Shown here piece by piece: positions 1 to 9,495 of a stretch of 64,000 nucleotides of DNA. Below the pieces are notes generated by a model. It worked only from the letters and a program-made list of their open reading frames with translations, was not told the DNA's origin and made no database searches. A program made the translations under genes and the position numbers. The first letter of the stretch is position 1. Each line of letters opens with the position of its first letter. The DNA is from Bacteroidota bacterium (lineage in GTDB: Bacteria; Bacteroidota; Ignavibacteria; Ignavibacteriales; Ignavibacteriaceae): the NCBI GenBank assembly GCA_021815405.1, contig JAKAGV010000004.1:1-64000 (forward strand), written 5' to 3'.

Positions 1-224
1 TAGTTTCCTGATCTCAACTAAATACTCTTTCTTTGCTGAATTGCTTATTGATAACATTTAATATTCTTGGTTACCTATATTATGACCCAACAACCTTTTT
101 ACAAACTGACTTCGGTTACTTTATTTATGGTCCGATTTGTTGTCGCCTTCATCCTTATAAAAAATTGCTTGTAAAACGGTTATCCGTTAAATTTGGTTTT
201 CAAATTTTCAACAACGAGGAACTA

Positions 225-1394
225 ATGAATTCATTTAAGGGAGTGGACTATTTTGAAATAGACTCACTTCTCTCCGATGAAGAAAAAATGGTCAGAGATT
301 CGGTCAGAGAATTTGTTTCCGAAGAAATAATTCCAATTATAGAAAAATATAATAGGGAATCACGCTTCCCTATGGAATTAATTCCTAAGATGGCAGAATT
401 GAATCTGTTTGGAACGACCCTTCCTCAAAAATACAACTGTGCCGAATTGAATAATGTCTCTTACGGTTTGGTAATGCAGGAATTAGAACGGGGAGACAGC
501 GGAATCAGAAGCTTTGTTTCGGTTCAAAGCGCCCTTGTAATGTATCCTATTTTTACTTTTGGAAGTGAGGAACAAAAGGATTTATGGCTTCCTAAATTGG
601 CTAAGGGAGAAAAAATCGGTTGCTTCGGCTTAACGGAGCCGGATTACGGCTCGAATCCCGGTGGTATGGTAACAAAGGCAGAAAAAGTAAAAGATGGCTA
701 CTTAATTAACGGTGCAAAGATGTGGATTACAAACGGCACCATTGCGGAGGTAGCAGTAGTATGGGCTAAACTTGACGGTGTTGTAAGAGGCTTTCTGGTT
801 GAAAAAGGATTCAATGGATTTACGGCGCCAGAAATGAAAGGCAAGCATTCACTCCGAGCAAGTGTTACCTCCGAATTAATTTTTGATAATGTACTTGTTC
901 CTGAAAAAAATATTCTTCCCAAAACCACTGGATTAAAGAATGCTTTGATGTGCTTAAATCAAGCACGTTACGGAATTGCTTGGGGAGTTGTTGGCGCAAT
1001 GATGGCTTGTTATGATTCTGCTTTGAATTATGCAAAGTCCAGAGTTCAGTTCAGCAAACCAATTGCGGCTTACCAGATGACACAGGCAAAATTGGTTTTC
1101 ATGCTCACAGAGATAACAAAAGCTCAGCTTCTAAATCTTCAGTTAGGAAGATTGAAAGACAAGGGAATATTAAGGCATACACAGGTTTCGTTAGCTAAAA
1201 GAAATAACTGTGAGAAGGCTTTAGAGATTGCTCATATAGCAAGAGAAATCTTAGGAGCAAACGGAATTCTGGATGAATATCCGGTGATGCGGCATGCTGC
1301 TAATTTAGAGTCTGTTAAGACTTATGAAGGTACTCATGAGATGCATACTCTAATTGTAGGTGAAGACATAACCGGCTTCCCGGCTTTTGAATGA
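225..1394 (+). CDS. Acyl-CoA dehydrogenase, glutaryl-CoA dehydrogenase-like
   Basis: FAD-dependent acyl-CoA dehydrogenase of about 389 residues, the usual family length. The motif FGLTEPDYGSNPGGM matches acyl-CoA dehydrogenase signature 1. The C-terminal stretch ANGILDEYPVMRHAANLE followed by TYEGTHEMH closely follows glutaryl-CoA dehydrogenases; the Glu of TYEGT (about residue 368) is the expected catalytic base. The likely reaction is oxidation (and decarboxylation) of glutaryl-CoA in lysine/tryptophan breakdown, in the cytoplasm; another short-chain acyl-CoA substrate cannot be excluded. The frame stays open upstream to an ATG at 33, but that 64-residue extension has no family resemblance. 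The ATG at 225 follows ACGAGGAACTA, a plausible ribosome site. A terminator follows directly, so it is probably transcribed apart from guaB. Confidence 0.88.
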   Translation: MNSFKGVDYFEIDSLLSDEEKMVRDSVREFVSEEIIPIIEKYNRESRFPMELIPKMAELNLFGTTLPQKYNCAELNNVSYGLVMQELERGDSGIRSFVSVQSALVMYPIFTFGSEEQKDLWLPKLAKGEKIGCFGLTEPDYGSNPGGMVTKAEKVKDGYLINGAKMWITNGTIAEVAVVWAKLDGVVRGFLVEKGFNGFTAPEMKGKHSLRASVTSELIFDNVLVPEKNILPKTTGLKNALMCLNQARYGIAWGVVGAMMACYDSALNYAKSRVQFSKPIAAYQMTQAKLVFMLTEITKAQLLNLQLGRLKDKGILRHTQVSLAKRNNCEKALEIAHIAREILGANGILDEYPVMRHAANLESVKTYEGTHEMHTLIVGEDITGFPAFE

Positions 1395-1402
1395 TTAATC
1401 AG

Positions 1403-1429
1403 TCCCGATGATAAATCGGGAATTTTTTT
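1403..1429 (+). terminator. Rho-independent terminator after the acyl-CoA dehydrogenase gene
   Basis: Perfect 7-bp stem (TCCCGAT at 1403-1409, ATCGGGA at 1415-1421) with a 5-nt loop, followed by a run of T. It lies between the stop codon at 1394 and the guaB start at 1446. Confidence 0.85.
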
Positions 1430-1445
1430 AGATAAAGGAAGTTTT

Positions 1446-2912
1446 ATGAAAAATATTTGGCTTATTAAAGAAGGATTAACCTTTGATGATGTTTTGTTAG
1501 TACCTAATAAATCTTCAATCTTACCGAGAGAAGTTGACATAAGTACTTACTTAACTCCTGAAATTAAGCTGAATGTTCCATTGATTTCAGCGGCAATGGA
1601 TACCGTAACAGAATCTGCCATGGCAATTGCTCTTGCAAGAGAAGGTGGCATTGGAATAATCCATAAGAATATGAGTATCGAAGCTCAATGCAATGAAGTT
1701 GATAAAGTTAAGCGCTCTGAGAGCGGAATGATCATGGATCCGGTTACGCTTACTCCAAATAAAACTATCGGAGATGCGTTAGATATCATGAAAAAATACA
1801 GTGTTTCCGGAATACCGGTTGTTGATGATGGTGGTAAACTGGTTGGAATATTAACCAATCGTGATTTGAGATTTGAACCGAATAAGAAATTAAAAGTTAA
1901 AGACTTAATGACAAGCCAGAACTTAATTACTGCGCCGATTCATACTGATTTTGATAAAGCTGAAAAGCTTCTTCAAAAATACAAAATTGAAAAGCTTCCG
2001 GTAGTAGATAAGAATGGTATTCTAAAAGGTCTTATAACATTTAAAGATATTCAGAAAAAGAAAAAGCATCCGAATGCATGCAAAGACCGCCATGGAAGAT
2101 TAAGAGTGGGAGCAGCAGTAGGAGTTACAGTAGATACTCTTGATAGAATGTCTGCTTTATATAAAGCCGGTGCAGACGTAATTGTTATTGATACTGCTCA
2201 TGGTCATTCTCACGGAGTAATGACTACAATAAAAGAAGCTAGGAGAAAATTTAAGTATGAGCAAATAATAGCCGGTAATATTGGTACTTATGAAGCAGCA
2301 CTTGATCTAATAGATTGCAAAGTGGATGCCGTTAAAGTTGGTATTGGTCCGGGTTCTATTTGCACAACAAGAGTAGTTGCAGGTGTAGGCGTGCCGCAAA
2401 TAACTGCAATTGCAGAAGTCCACAAGGCTGTCGGCGGAAAAGGAATTAAAATTATTGCTGATGGCGGAATAAAACAGACCGGTGATTTACCAAAAGCTAT
2501 TGCCGCGGGAGCAGATTCCGTTATGATAGGAGGGTTGTTTGCAGGAGTTGAAGAAAGTCCGGGAGAAAAAATCCTCTTTGAAGGCAGAAGCTTTAAGATA
2601 TATCGAGGAATGGGTTCGCTTTCAGCGATGAAACGCGGCAGTAAAGACAGATACTTTCAGGATACAGAAGATGATATTGCAAAGCTAGTTCCTGAAGGTG
2701 TCGAAGGAAGAGTACCTTACAAAGGCTATCTTGCAGATACTGTATATCAATTGATAGGCGGCTTAAGAGCGGCAATGGGATATTGCGGTGTAAAAAATGT
2801 TAAAGAATTGCAATCCAAGACAAAGTTTGTCAGGATTACAATGTCCGGCTTAAAAGAAAGCCATCCGCACGACGTAATTATTACAAAAGAAGCGCCGAAT
2901 TATCATACTTAA
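1446..2912 (+). CDS. guaB: Inosine-5'-monophosphate dehydrogenase
   Basis: Oxidises IMP to XMP with NAD+, the committed step of GMP synthesis, in the cytoplasm. At 488 residues it has the standard bacterial length. The N-terminus has [10 protein letters not shown] typical of the barrel; a CBS-domain pair lies at about residues 93-205 ([18 protein letters not shown], then [11 protein letters not shown]). The active-site loop is [18 protein letters not shown] with Cys306, and [12 protein letters not shown] and YRGMGSL are the phosphate-binding and flap regions. The start follows AAAGGAAG. The TAA stop at 2910-2912 lies inside the target-site duplication of a 122-bp mobile element, so the element inserted at the end of this gene. 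purD downstream also belongs to purine synthesis. Confidence 0.97.
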   Translation: MKNIWLIKEGLTFDDVLLVPNKSSILPREVDISTYLTPEIKLNVPLISAAMDTVTESAMAIALAREGGIGIIHKNMSIEAQCNEVDKVKRSESGMIMDPVTLTPNKTIGDALDIMKKYSVSGIPVVDDGGKLVGILTNRDLRFEPNKKLKVKDLMTSQNLITAPIHTDFDKAEKLLQKYKIEKLPVVDKNGILKGLITFKDIQKKKKHPNACKDRHGRLRVGAAVGVTVDTLDRMSALYKAGADVIVIDTAHGHSHGVMTTIKEARRKFKYEQIIAGNIGTYEAALDLIDCKVDAVKVGIGPGSICTTRVVAGVGVPQITAIAEVHKAVGGKGIKIIADGGIKQTGDLPKAIAAGADSVMIGGLFAGVEESPGEKILFEGRSFKIYRGMGSLSAMKRGSKDRYFQDTEDDIAKLVPEGVEGRVPYKGYLADTVYQLIGGLRAAMGYCGVKNVKELQSKTKFVRITMSGLKESHPHDVIITKEAPNYHT

Positions 2913-3044
2913 TTACTCACGTTACGCACATGTCATGCTGAACTTGTTTCAGCATCCCAAAAATGCTGTAAAATGAGATTCCGAATCAAGTTCGGAATGA
3001 CAAAGTAAATTAGATCCTTAATTGTGCGTAACGTAAGTTAATTA
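2909..3044 (+). mobile_element. MITE-like 122-bp element, subfamily B, with TTAATTA duplication
   Basis: Body 2916-3037 (122 bp), flanked by direct repeats TTAATTA at 2909-2915 and 3038-3044. The ends are near-perfect inverted repeats (CTCACGTTACGCACA at left; TGTGCGTAACGTAAG at right). Inside are two hairpins, ATGCTGAA/TTCAGCAT and ATTCCGAA/TTCGGAAT, lying between TGTCAT and ATGACA. The left duplication contains the guaB stop codon. It has no coding capacity. Confidence 0.88.
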
Positions 3045-3111
3045 TTATAGTTGAGGGCAGCTATTTCGGGGTTATTAAGTTTTTATTTGAATAAAATTAA
3101 GAAATAAAAGG

Positions 3112-4398
3112 ATGTATAAAGTTCTCGTTATTGCTTACTATTTTCCGCCGATGGGTTTAAGTGGCGTTCAAAGAACATTAAAGTTTACAAAATATATGAA
3201 AAACTATAATTGGGAACCTACTGTTCTTACGACTGCAAATACCGGATATTTTGCTCACGATAATTATTTGTTAAAAGAAGCGCAAAATACTGGAATTAGA
3301 ATTTTAAGAGTTGGGGGCACCGATATTAATTCTATGTTGGCAAAGAAGGGGACTATTAAAATGCCCCCGGAAATTATTGGCAAGATTTTCCACCGGATAA
3401 GCAGTACATTATTCATTCCGGATAACAAGGTAGGCTGGACAAATAAAGCAATAAAATTTGCCAGAGAATTATTAGCAAAAGAAAAATTTCATTTAATATT
3501 TGTAAGCGCTCCGCCTTTTTCTGCAATCAACATGGCGGTAAAACTTAAGAAGGAATTTAATCTTCCGCTAGTTATTGATTACCGTGACTTATGGTATGGC
3601 AATCAATTTGCTTTTTATCCTACTCCGATTCATTTACTGCTTCATAAGAATATGGAGTACAAGGCTCTTAAAGCTGCAGAAAGAATTGTCGCAACGAACA
3701 GAAAGATGAAGGAAAAAATTATTGATAATTATAAGTTCCTTACATTTGATGATGTGTATATAATTCCTCATGGTTATGATCCGGAAGATTTCAAAAACAT
3801 AAAGATAGAAGACAAGCCTAAAGAGAAGATGCGCTTGACATATTCTGGAATCTTTTATGAATTTGTAACTCCTAAATATTTCTTGAATGCATTTAAGAAG
3901 TTATCAATTGAAAGACCTGACGTTGCCGCTAACATTGAGCTGGAATTTGCAGGTCATTTAAGAAACGAAAATAGAAAGCTAATTAAAAAATTAAAGCTCC
4001 AGGAATATATTAAGGAATTCGGATATCTTGATCATAATGAGGCGTTAAATAAGGTCATGTCAAGTGATGTCTTGTGGATGATGGTTGGTAAAGCGAGAAA
4101 TGCAGATACTATTTCGAGCGGCAAATTATACGAATATTTTGGCACGAGAAAGCCGATACTTGTTTCGGTTCCGGATGGTGCGTTGAAAGCATCAGCGCAG
4201 GAATATAAGGCAGCCTTCATAACCAAGCCAGATGATGTTGAGGAAATTAAATTAGCAATTTTGAAAATATACGAACTCTATATATCGGGTAAGCTCCCAG
4301 TACCTGATGAAGAGTTTGTTGAAAAGCATAGAAGAGATTTTCTAACGGAGCTTTTGACTAAACAGTTTCAATTTTTGGTAAAAGAAGAGATAATATGA
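3112..4398 (+). CDS. Glycosyltransferase, GT4-like
   Basis: A 428-residue protein with a GT-B layout. The N-terminal YYFPPMGLSGVQRTLKF is the glycine-rich donor/acceptor loop seen in GT4 enzymes such as WcaI-like proteins. The C-terminal half has SGKLYEYFGTRKPIL, matching the nucleotide-sugar binding region with its usual Glu. There is no signal peptide, so it is probably cytoplasmic or membrane-associated. It probably transfers a sugar to an envelope glycan; donor and acceptor cannot be told from sequence. Its stop overlaps the purD start by 4 bases (ATGA), so the two are translationally coupled, an unusual pairing. The start codon has only a weak ribosome site, AAAAGG overlapping the ATG. 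Confidence 0.82.
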   Translation: MYKVLVIAYYFPPMGLSGVQRTLKFTKYMKNYNWEPTVLTTANTGYFAHDNYLLKEAQNTGIRILRVGGTDINSMLAKKGTIKMPPEIIGKIFHRISSTLFIPDNKVGWTNKAIKFARELLAKEKFHLIFVSAPPFSAINMAVKLKKEFNLPLVIDYRDLWYGNQFAFYPTPIHLLLHKNMEYKALKAAERIVATNRKMKEKIIDNYKFLTFDDVYIIPHGYDPEDFKNIKIEDKPKEKMRLTYSGIFYEFVTPKYFLNAFKKLSIERPDVAANIELEFAGHLRNENRKLIKKLKLQEYIKEFGYLDHNEALNKVMSSDVLWMMVGKARNADTISSGKLYEYFGTRKPILVSVPDGALKASAQEYKAAFITKPDDVEEIKLAILKIYELYISGKLPVPDEEFVEKHRRDFLTELLTKQFQFLVKEEII

Positions 4399-5672
4399 AC
4401 GTTTTATTAATCGGATCAGGCGGACGAGAAAATGCATTAGCTTATAAAATTGCGCAAAGCAAGTTACTGGATAAACTGTTCATTGCTCCCGGAAATCCAG
4501 GTACAAAATTACTTGGAGAAAATGTTGCAATTAAATTAAATGATTTTTACTCTGTTTATGATTTCTGTTTAATTAATAAAATTGAACTGGTAGTCGTTGG
4601 ACCCGAACAACCTCTTGTTGAAGGCATTTCGGACTTCCTCCGGCAAAAGGGAATTAAAGTATTCGGACCGGATAAATCTGCGGCAGAAATTGAAGCGAGC
4701 AAATCTTTTGCAAAAAGTCTTATGTCCAATTATAATATTCCTACAGCTTCTTATGCGGAATTTAATTCCAGTAAATTGACCGAGGCAAAGGACTATATTA
4801 AAGAACAAAAGTTTCCCTGTGTAATTAAAGCTGATGGGCTTGCCGCAGGAAAAGGCGTTCTAATCTGCAATAATATCATGGAATCTGAAAAAGCAGTTGA
4901 GGAGATTTTCGTAGAAAAAGTTTTCGGATCTTCCGGTGATAAATTAATTATTGAAGAGTTTATGACCGGTGAAGAAGCTTCTATTTTTGCTATAACCGAT
5001 GGAGATGATTATATCTGCCTTCCTTCCGCACAGGACCATAAAAGAATAGGTAATGGTGATACAGGAAAAAATACCGGCGGTATGGGTGCTTATTCACCTG
5101 CGCCTATTGTTACGGATGAAATTTTATCTGAAGTTGAAAACAAGATTATTAAACCGACTCTCAATGCACTCAAAAATGAAAATAGAAAGTTTATAGGGTG
5201 TTTATATTGCGGATTAATGTTGACTGCTGAGGGAGTCAAGGTTGTAGAATTTAATTGCCGTTTTGGTGATCCTGAAACTCAGGCAGTTTTGCCTTTGCTT
5301 GAAGGGGATTTTTTGAAGCTGCTATATTCTGCTGCATCCGGAAATTTGGATAAAAGTTCTGTTAAATATTCTGGCGGTTCTGCGGTGTGTGTAGTTGCGG
5401 CATCAAAAGGATATCCTGATTCTTATGAAAAAGGATTTGAAATTACGGGAATTCAAAGTATGGAAAATGACGTAATTGTATTTCATGCCGGGACTAAAGA
5501 AATTAACCGGAAGATTTTAACCAATGGCGGAAGGGTACTTGGAGTAACTGCGGTAGTTAATGATAATAATCTTAAGAAGGCAAAAGAAAAGGCGTATATT
5601 GCTTTGCGCAAAATTAACTTCAAAAATATTTATTACCGTTCCGATATTGCTGACAAAGCGCTTAAACATTGA
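4395..5672 (+). CDS. purD: Phosphoribosylamine-glycine ligase (GARS)
   Basis: Joins glycine to 5-phosphoribosylamine using ATP, the second step of de novo purine synthesis. It is 425 residues, typical of monofunctional bacterial PurD. Recognised segments are the N-terminal VLLIGSGGRENALAYKI, the ATP-grasp segment FPCVIKADGLAAGKGVLIC, QDHKRIGNGDTGKNTGGMGA, and EFNCRFGDPETQ with metal-binding Glu and Asn. It overlaps the upstream glycosyltransferase gene by 4 bases. A 122-bp mobile element sits about 55 bp downstream. No terminator is obvious after the stop. Confidence 0.97.
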   Translation: MNVLLIGSGGRENALAYKIAQSKLLDKLFIAPGNPGTKLLGENVAIKLNDFYSVYDFCLINKIELVVVGPEQPLVEGISDFLRQKGIKVFGPDKSAAEIEASKSFAKSLMSNYNIPTASYAEFNSSKLTEAKDYIKEQKFPCVIKADGLAAGKGVLICNNIMESEKAVEEIFVEKVFGSSGDKLIIEEFMTGEEASIFAITDGDDYICLPSAQDHKRIGNGDTGKNTGGMGAYSPAPIVTDEILSEVENKIIKPTLNALKNENRKFIGCLYCGLMLTAEGVKVVEFNCRFGDPETQAVLPLLEGDFLKLLYSAASGNLDKSSVKYSGGSAVCVVAASKGYPDSYEKGFEITGIQSMENDVIVFHAGTKEINRKILTNGGRVLGVTAVVNDNNLKKAKEKAYIALRKINFKNIYYRSDIADKALKH

Positions 5673-5726
5673 GTAGATTTTTTAAGATAAGGATTTGCAA
5701 AATAGTAGGAGCAGAAGTTTTTTAAG

Positions 5727-5862
5727 TCATTAACTGAAGTTACGCAATTGTCATGCTGAACTTGTTTCAGCATCTAAAAACAGCTTAAAAATAAAGATTC
5801 CGAATCAAGTTCGGAATGACAAATGGATCATTTTATTCATTTTGCGTAACTTCAGTCATTAA
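5727..5862 (+). mobile_element. MITE-like 122-bp element, subfamily A, with TCATTAA duplication
   Basis: Body 5734-5855 (122 bp), flanked by perfect direct repeats TCATTAA at 5727-5733 and 5856-5862. Terminal inverted repeats are CTGAAGTTACGCAA and TTGCGTAACTTCAG. It contains the same two hairpins as the copy after guaB but with subfamily A arms (GGATCATTTTATTCATTT in the right arm). It lies between purD and the tRNA-Leu terminator. Confidence 0.9.
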
Positions 5863-5883
5863 TATAATTCTTGCATTTAAACT

Positions 5884-5912
5884 AAAAAACTCAACCATCT
5901 CTGATTGAGTTT
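5884..5912 (-). terminator. Terminator of the tRNA-Leu gene
   Basis: On the minus strand an 8-bp perfect stem (AAACTCAA / TTGAGTTT on the plus strand, 5887-5894 and 5905-5912) is followed by a run of T. It begins 6 bases after the 3' end of the tRNA. Confidence 0.75.
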
Positions 5913-5917
5913 CTGAG

Positions 5918-6003
5918 TACCGAAAGCCGGACTCGAACCGGCACCTGGTGTGAGCCAGACTGGATTTTGAGTCCAGCGCGTCTACCAATTCCGCCATTTC
6001 GGC
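5918..6003 (-). tRNA. tRNA-Leu (anticodon CAA)
   Basis: Read on the minus strand, an 86-nt class II tRNA. The acceptor stem GCCGAAA pairs with TTTCGGT (one G-T at the first pair) with discriminator A. The D-arm contains TTGGTAGA. The anticodon stem CTGGA/TCCAG encloses the loop CTCAAAA, giving anticodon CAA (plus-strand 5967-5969), which reads UUG. A long variable arm and the T-loop GGTTCGAGTCC follow. CCA is not encoded. A hairpin terminator lies just downstream. Confidence 0.95.
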
Positions 6004-6229
6004 AAATTATTTAAAGAACAAATTGTAATTTGGGTTCGGTATAAATACCAATGTAGCTTATCCCGATCTAAACTGAATCAATTCGGCAAATCAATTTCTT
6101 TTAAAAATTTGCGTTGTAAATCTATGCCTTATTTGATTTATTATCAAGAAGAGAATTAGGAAATTTGAGCGTATTTTTTAATTTCCTTAACTTTGTATTC
6201 AAAATTTTTATGAAAGAAAATCTAAAAGC

Positions 6230-7921
6230 ATGAACAATAATAACACTCCGGAAAATACTTCTGAAAAGAAACCTAAAAATTTTATTTATGAAATTATTGA
6301 TGAAGATATGAAGACAGGCAAGTTTGAAAAAAGAGTTCATACCCGGTTTCCTCCTGAACCAAACGGTTACCTGCATATCGGACATGCTGCTTCAATTTGT
6401 CTAAATTATGGAATTGCTAGAGACTACAACGGAAAGTTTAATTTAAGATTTGATGATACAAATCCTGAGAAAGAGGAAATCGAATATGTCGAATCAATCA
6501 TTCAGGATGTGAAATGGCTCGGCGGCGATTTTGAAGATAGAATTTTTTATGCTTCGGACTATTTTGAACAGATGTACAACTGGGCTGTTGAGTTGATCAA
6601 GAAAGGCAAAGCTTATGTCGATGATTTAAATGCTGATGAGATTAGAGAATTACGAGGTACTCTCACGGAACCAGGTAAAGAAAGTCCGTTTCGCAATAGA
6701 ACTGTGGATCAAAACCTGGATCTATTTGAACGGATGAGAAAAGGAGAGTATAAGAACGGTGAAAAAGTTTTACGCGCAAAAATAGATATGGCTTCGCCTA
6801 ACTTAAACCTTCGCGATCCTATAATGTACCGCATTGTTCATGCTGAACACCATCGGCAGGGAAGTAAATGGTGCATTTATCCTACTTACGATTGGGCGCA
6901 TGGTTTGGAAGATTCAATTGAAAGAATTACACATTCTATATGCACACTTGAATTCGAGAATCACCGCCCTCTTTATGATTGGTTTTTAAATGAACTTGGA
7001 GTTTATCATCCTCAACAGATTGAATTTGCAAGAATAAATTTGAACTACACCGTTATGAGCAAGCGAAAGCTGCTTAAACTTGTTCAAGAGAAATATGTTG
7101 ACGGCTGGGATGATCCGCGTATGCCTACTGTTTCTGCTTTAAGAAGAAGAGGGTATACTCCTGAAGCAATCAGAAACTTTACTGACAATTCCGGAATAGC
7201 CAAGCGTGATAAAGTAAGCGACTATGCGCTGCTTGAATTTTCTATTCGTGAGGATTTAAATAAACGTGCTCAGCGTGCAATGGCTGTGCTTCATCCTTTA
7301 AAAATTGTTATTACAAATTTCCCTGATGGCGAAGTCGAAGAACTTGATGCTGTAAATAATCCTGAAGATCCGGATATGGGAACTCGCAAGATTCCATTTT
7401 CTCGCGAGATATTTGTTGAGCAAACAGATTTTATGGAAAATCCACCGAAGGGATATCACAGGTTAATTCCCGGCGGCGAAGTAAGATTGCGATATGCATA
7501 TATTATCAAATGCGAAGAAGTAATTAAGAATGAGAAAGGGGAAGTCGTAGAGCTTCATTGCACATTTGATCCTGAGACTAAGAGTGGTACAGGAATCAGC
7601 AAAAAGAAAGTAAAAGGCACAATTCACTGGGTTTCTGCAAAACATGCTGTAGAAGCTGAAGTACGATTGTATGACCGGCTTTTTATGGTAGAACAACCTG
7701 ATGCCGATAAAGAAAAAGATTTTATGGAACTGCTAAATCCAAATTCACTGGAGATTATTCCAAATGCTTTGATTGAACCTTTGCTTAAAGATTCAAAGTC
7801 CGGGGATAGATTTCAGTTTGAGCGTCATGGTTATTTCAGTGTTGATACAAAGTATACCACGAGTGAAAAACTAGTTTTTAATAGAACAGTTACTTTGAAA
7901 GACAGTTGGTCTAAAAAATAA
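6230..7921 (+). CDS. glnS: Glutaminyl-tRNA synthetase
   Basis: Charges tRNA-Gln with glutamine. At 563 residues it matches bacterial GlnRS. The class I HIGH motif appears in [15 protein letters not shown] (about residues 40-54) and the KMSKS-type motif as VMSKRKL with Met276. The segment [18 protein letters not shown] is characteristic of GlnRS against GluRS, and the C-terminal half is the two beta-barrel anticodon-binding domain. Having glnS means the organism can make Gln-tRNA directly; whether GatCAB is also present is not visible here. The start at 6230 has only a weak purine-rich leader, but the next Met (residue 27) would remove sequence before the catalytic core. Confidence 0.97.
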   Translation: MNNNNTPENTSEKKPKNFIYEIIDEDMKTGKFEKRVHTRFPPEPNGYLHIGHAASICLNYGIARDYNGKFNLRFDDTNPEKEEIEYVESIIQDVKWLGGDFEDRIFYASDYFEQMYNWAVELIKKGKAYVDDLNADEIRELRGTLTEPGKESPFRNRTVDQNLDLFERMRKGEYKNGEKVLRAKIDMASPNLNLRDPIMYRIVHAEHHRQGSKWCIYPTYDWAHGLEDSIERITHSICTLEFENHRPLYDWFLNELGVYHPQQIEFARINLNYTVMSKRKLLKLVQEKYVDGWDDPRMPTVSALRRRGYTPEAIRNFTDNSGIAKRDKVSDYALLEFSIREDLNKRAQRAMAVLHPLKIVITNFPDGEVEELDAVNNPEDPDMGTRKIPFSREIFVEQTDFMENPPKGYHRLIPGGEVRLRYAYIIKCEEVIKNEKGEVVELHCTFDPETKSGTGISKKKVKGTIHWVSAKHAVEAEVRLYDRLFMVEQPDADKEKDFMELLNPNSLEIIPNALIEPLLKDSKSGDRFQFERHGYFSVDTKYTTSEKLVFNRTVTLKDSWSKK

Positions 7922-8247
7922 ATCAGAAAGGCAGCTTTCTTAAATTCTTGAATTTTATCAAAATTCTATTTTAGCAGCTTCTTTGACGGTAGTTATCAGA
8001 TAAGTCTAATCTGTTTAATTAACAATTCTTTATGCTGAAAATGGGATGTTTATTCATGCCATTTATAAGCGGCGGTTGATTACTTCCTTCACTTTGCAAA
8101 AAAAATAATATAACTTTTCCGAAACCGTCCTTTTTCCCACTATATATTAATGTATGTTTGAAAAATTTTTTGCTCAAGGCTGAAAAATCTGTCCACACTT
8201 TCATTTTTGTTGTACTATTTATAACTGAAAATTATTTGGATTACTAA
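7922..8247 (+). other. Intergenic gap between glnS and cas6
   Basis: 326 bp, AT-rich, with stop codons in all frames and only a 61-codon minus-strand frame that resembles nothing I recognise. A short inverted repeat (GAAAG/CTTTC at about 7925-7938) directly after glnS could be a weak terminator. I looked for CRISPR-type direct repeats because cas6 follows, and found none. Confidence 0.6.
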
Positions 8248-9042
8248 ATGAGGCTTATGATCAAGGCAAAATGTACCGGAAAAAGCAGGATACCGCTGCA
8301 ATATAATAATGCTTTTTCATCGGCAATATATAATCTTTTGAAACTAAATTCATCGGAGTTTGCAGCATTTCTTAAAGAAGCCGGATTTACCGATAATAAG
8401 TTTGATCTTTTCAGTTTTGCAGTAAAATTGGATGAATATTTTATAGATGAACATTCCATCTACTTAATAAGTCCGCAAATATTTTTATTCATTTCATTAC
8501 CGCTTATTACTTCCTTCATCCAGGAATTTGTGTTAGGGACGCTTCATCAGCAATCATTCATGGTTAATGATAATTTACACTGTACTAGCTTTTCAATTTA
8601 TCAAGTAGAAATATTTCCTGAGCCCGAATATGACGAAGAAATGAAGTTCTATCTTCTCTCTCCAATTATTTTATCAGTAAACACTAGAGCGTATAATCGG
8701 ACAAAAAATTATTATCTGAAACCATCCGACAACGAAAAGATAAATGAAGTGCTTACGAAAGACTTAGCCAATAAATACAGAAGAATTTATAATAAAGAAT
8801 TAGAAGAATATAGTCTTAATTTAATTTTTGACAAAGAATATATTGATAGACATGACGGAGTTATAAAAAAGGTTACTATAGAAAATGAAAATAATCATTT
8901 GCAAGATACTTACGGAATAAAGGCTCCGTTTACTTTAATAGGTAATCCCGAACTTATAAAAGTCGGCTATGAATGCGGATTTGGTGAATTAAACCATCTT
9001 GGTTTTGGATTAGCTGCCGCTAAAAAAGAGTTTAAATACTAA
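8248..9042 (+). CDS. cas6: CRISPR-associated endoribonuclease Cas6, orphan and probably atypical
   Basis: A 264-residue protein with the Cas6 outline: N-terminal ferredoxin-like strand with LQYNNAFSSAIYNLL (about residues 17-31), then FDLFSFAVKL, and a C-terminal glycine-rich loop GYECGFGELNHLGFGLAA (about 240-257) diagnostic of the family. Cas6 enzymes cut CRISPR precursor RNA into guide units. Many family members carry a catalytic His in the helix before the glycine of '..LHxxG..'; here the corresponding stretch reads FLKEAGF, so Lys stands where His is common. No cas1, cas2, effector genes or repeat array lie in the window. A SpoVG-like gene follows 20 bases downstream and is probably co-transcribed. 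The family call is reasonably firm; activity on a CRISPR RNA is not established. Confidence 0.78.
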   Translation: MRLMIKAKCTGKSRIPLQYNNAFSSAIYNLLKLNSSEFAAFLKEAGFTDNKFDLFSFAVKLDEYFIDEHSIYLISPQIFLFISLPLITSFIQEFVLGTLHQQSFMVNDNLHCTSFSIYQVEIFPEPEYDEEMKFYLLSPIILSVNTRAYNRTKNYYLKPSDNEKINEVLTKDLANKYRRIYNKELEEYSLNLIFDKEYIDRHDGVIKKVTIENENNHLQDTYGIKAPFTLIGNPELIKVGYECGFGELNHLGFGLAAAKKEFKY

Positions 9043-9062
9043 CCATTAATTAGGAGAGCATA

Positions 9063-9314
9063 ATGAAAATTATTAAAATGAATTCGATGGGAACTGATGC
9101 AAAAGGAAAAACGGCGGCGTTTTTCGATATCCAAACAGATGATGGTATAATAATAAGAGGTTTTAGAATAGTTAATGGTTCAAATGGATTATTTATTTCT
9201 CCGCCAGATGGAAAAGCTAAAAATGGAAACTATTATGACAAAGTAACACTTCCCAAGGAACTAAAGGATGAATTAGAAAAATTAGCATTTGAGGGATTAA
9301 AAAAGTATAAATAG
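9063..9314 (+). CDS. SpoVG-like small protein
   Basis: An 83-residue protein preceded by a clear ribosome site (TAGGAGAG). It matches the SpoVG fold: FFDIQTDDGIIIRGFRIVNG followed by NGLFISPPDG, then a short helix after a proline, as in the SpoVG core 'I.DGNNGLFVAMPS'. SpoVG proteins are small dimeric nucleic-acid-binding regulators in Firmicutes and spirochaetes. The C-terminal part is shorter than in Bacillus SpoVG and the N-terminus differs, so this is a distant relative. Its position just after cas6 suggests one transcript; whether the two work together is unknown. Confidence 0.6.
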   Translation: MKIIKMNSMGTDAKGKTAAFFDIQTDDGIIIRGFRIVNGSNGLFISPPDGKAKNGNYYDKVTLPKELKDELEKLAFEGLKKYK

Positions 9315-9495
9315 AATTTATGTTTTGTAATTACTTCTATAAATAAAATCAGGGAAACAAGTAATTTTCGGCTTCAGATAATTATGCAATAATTATCAAT
9401 TATGTGTATTTTGAATTAAAAGAAATAAAGCATTAATTAAATGAGGCTTCTGCGCAAAGTAATACTCCTAAAATAGAATCATATAAGATAGCGAC

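Noticed and set aside
33-224. N-terminal 64-residue extension of the acyl-CoA dehydrogenase
   Set aside because: It has no similarity to the family and lacks a ribosome site, while ATG at 225 gives the family's usual length.
2909-3044. Interpreting the element as the guaB terminator
   Set aside because: It can form hairpins, but the direct duplications and identical copies at unrelated loci show it is an inserted element; a secondary terminator role is possible but not shown.
9315-9495. Possible CRISPR array or repeat next to cas6
   Set aside because: I found no direct repeats of 20-40 bp with regular spacers on either side of cas6.
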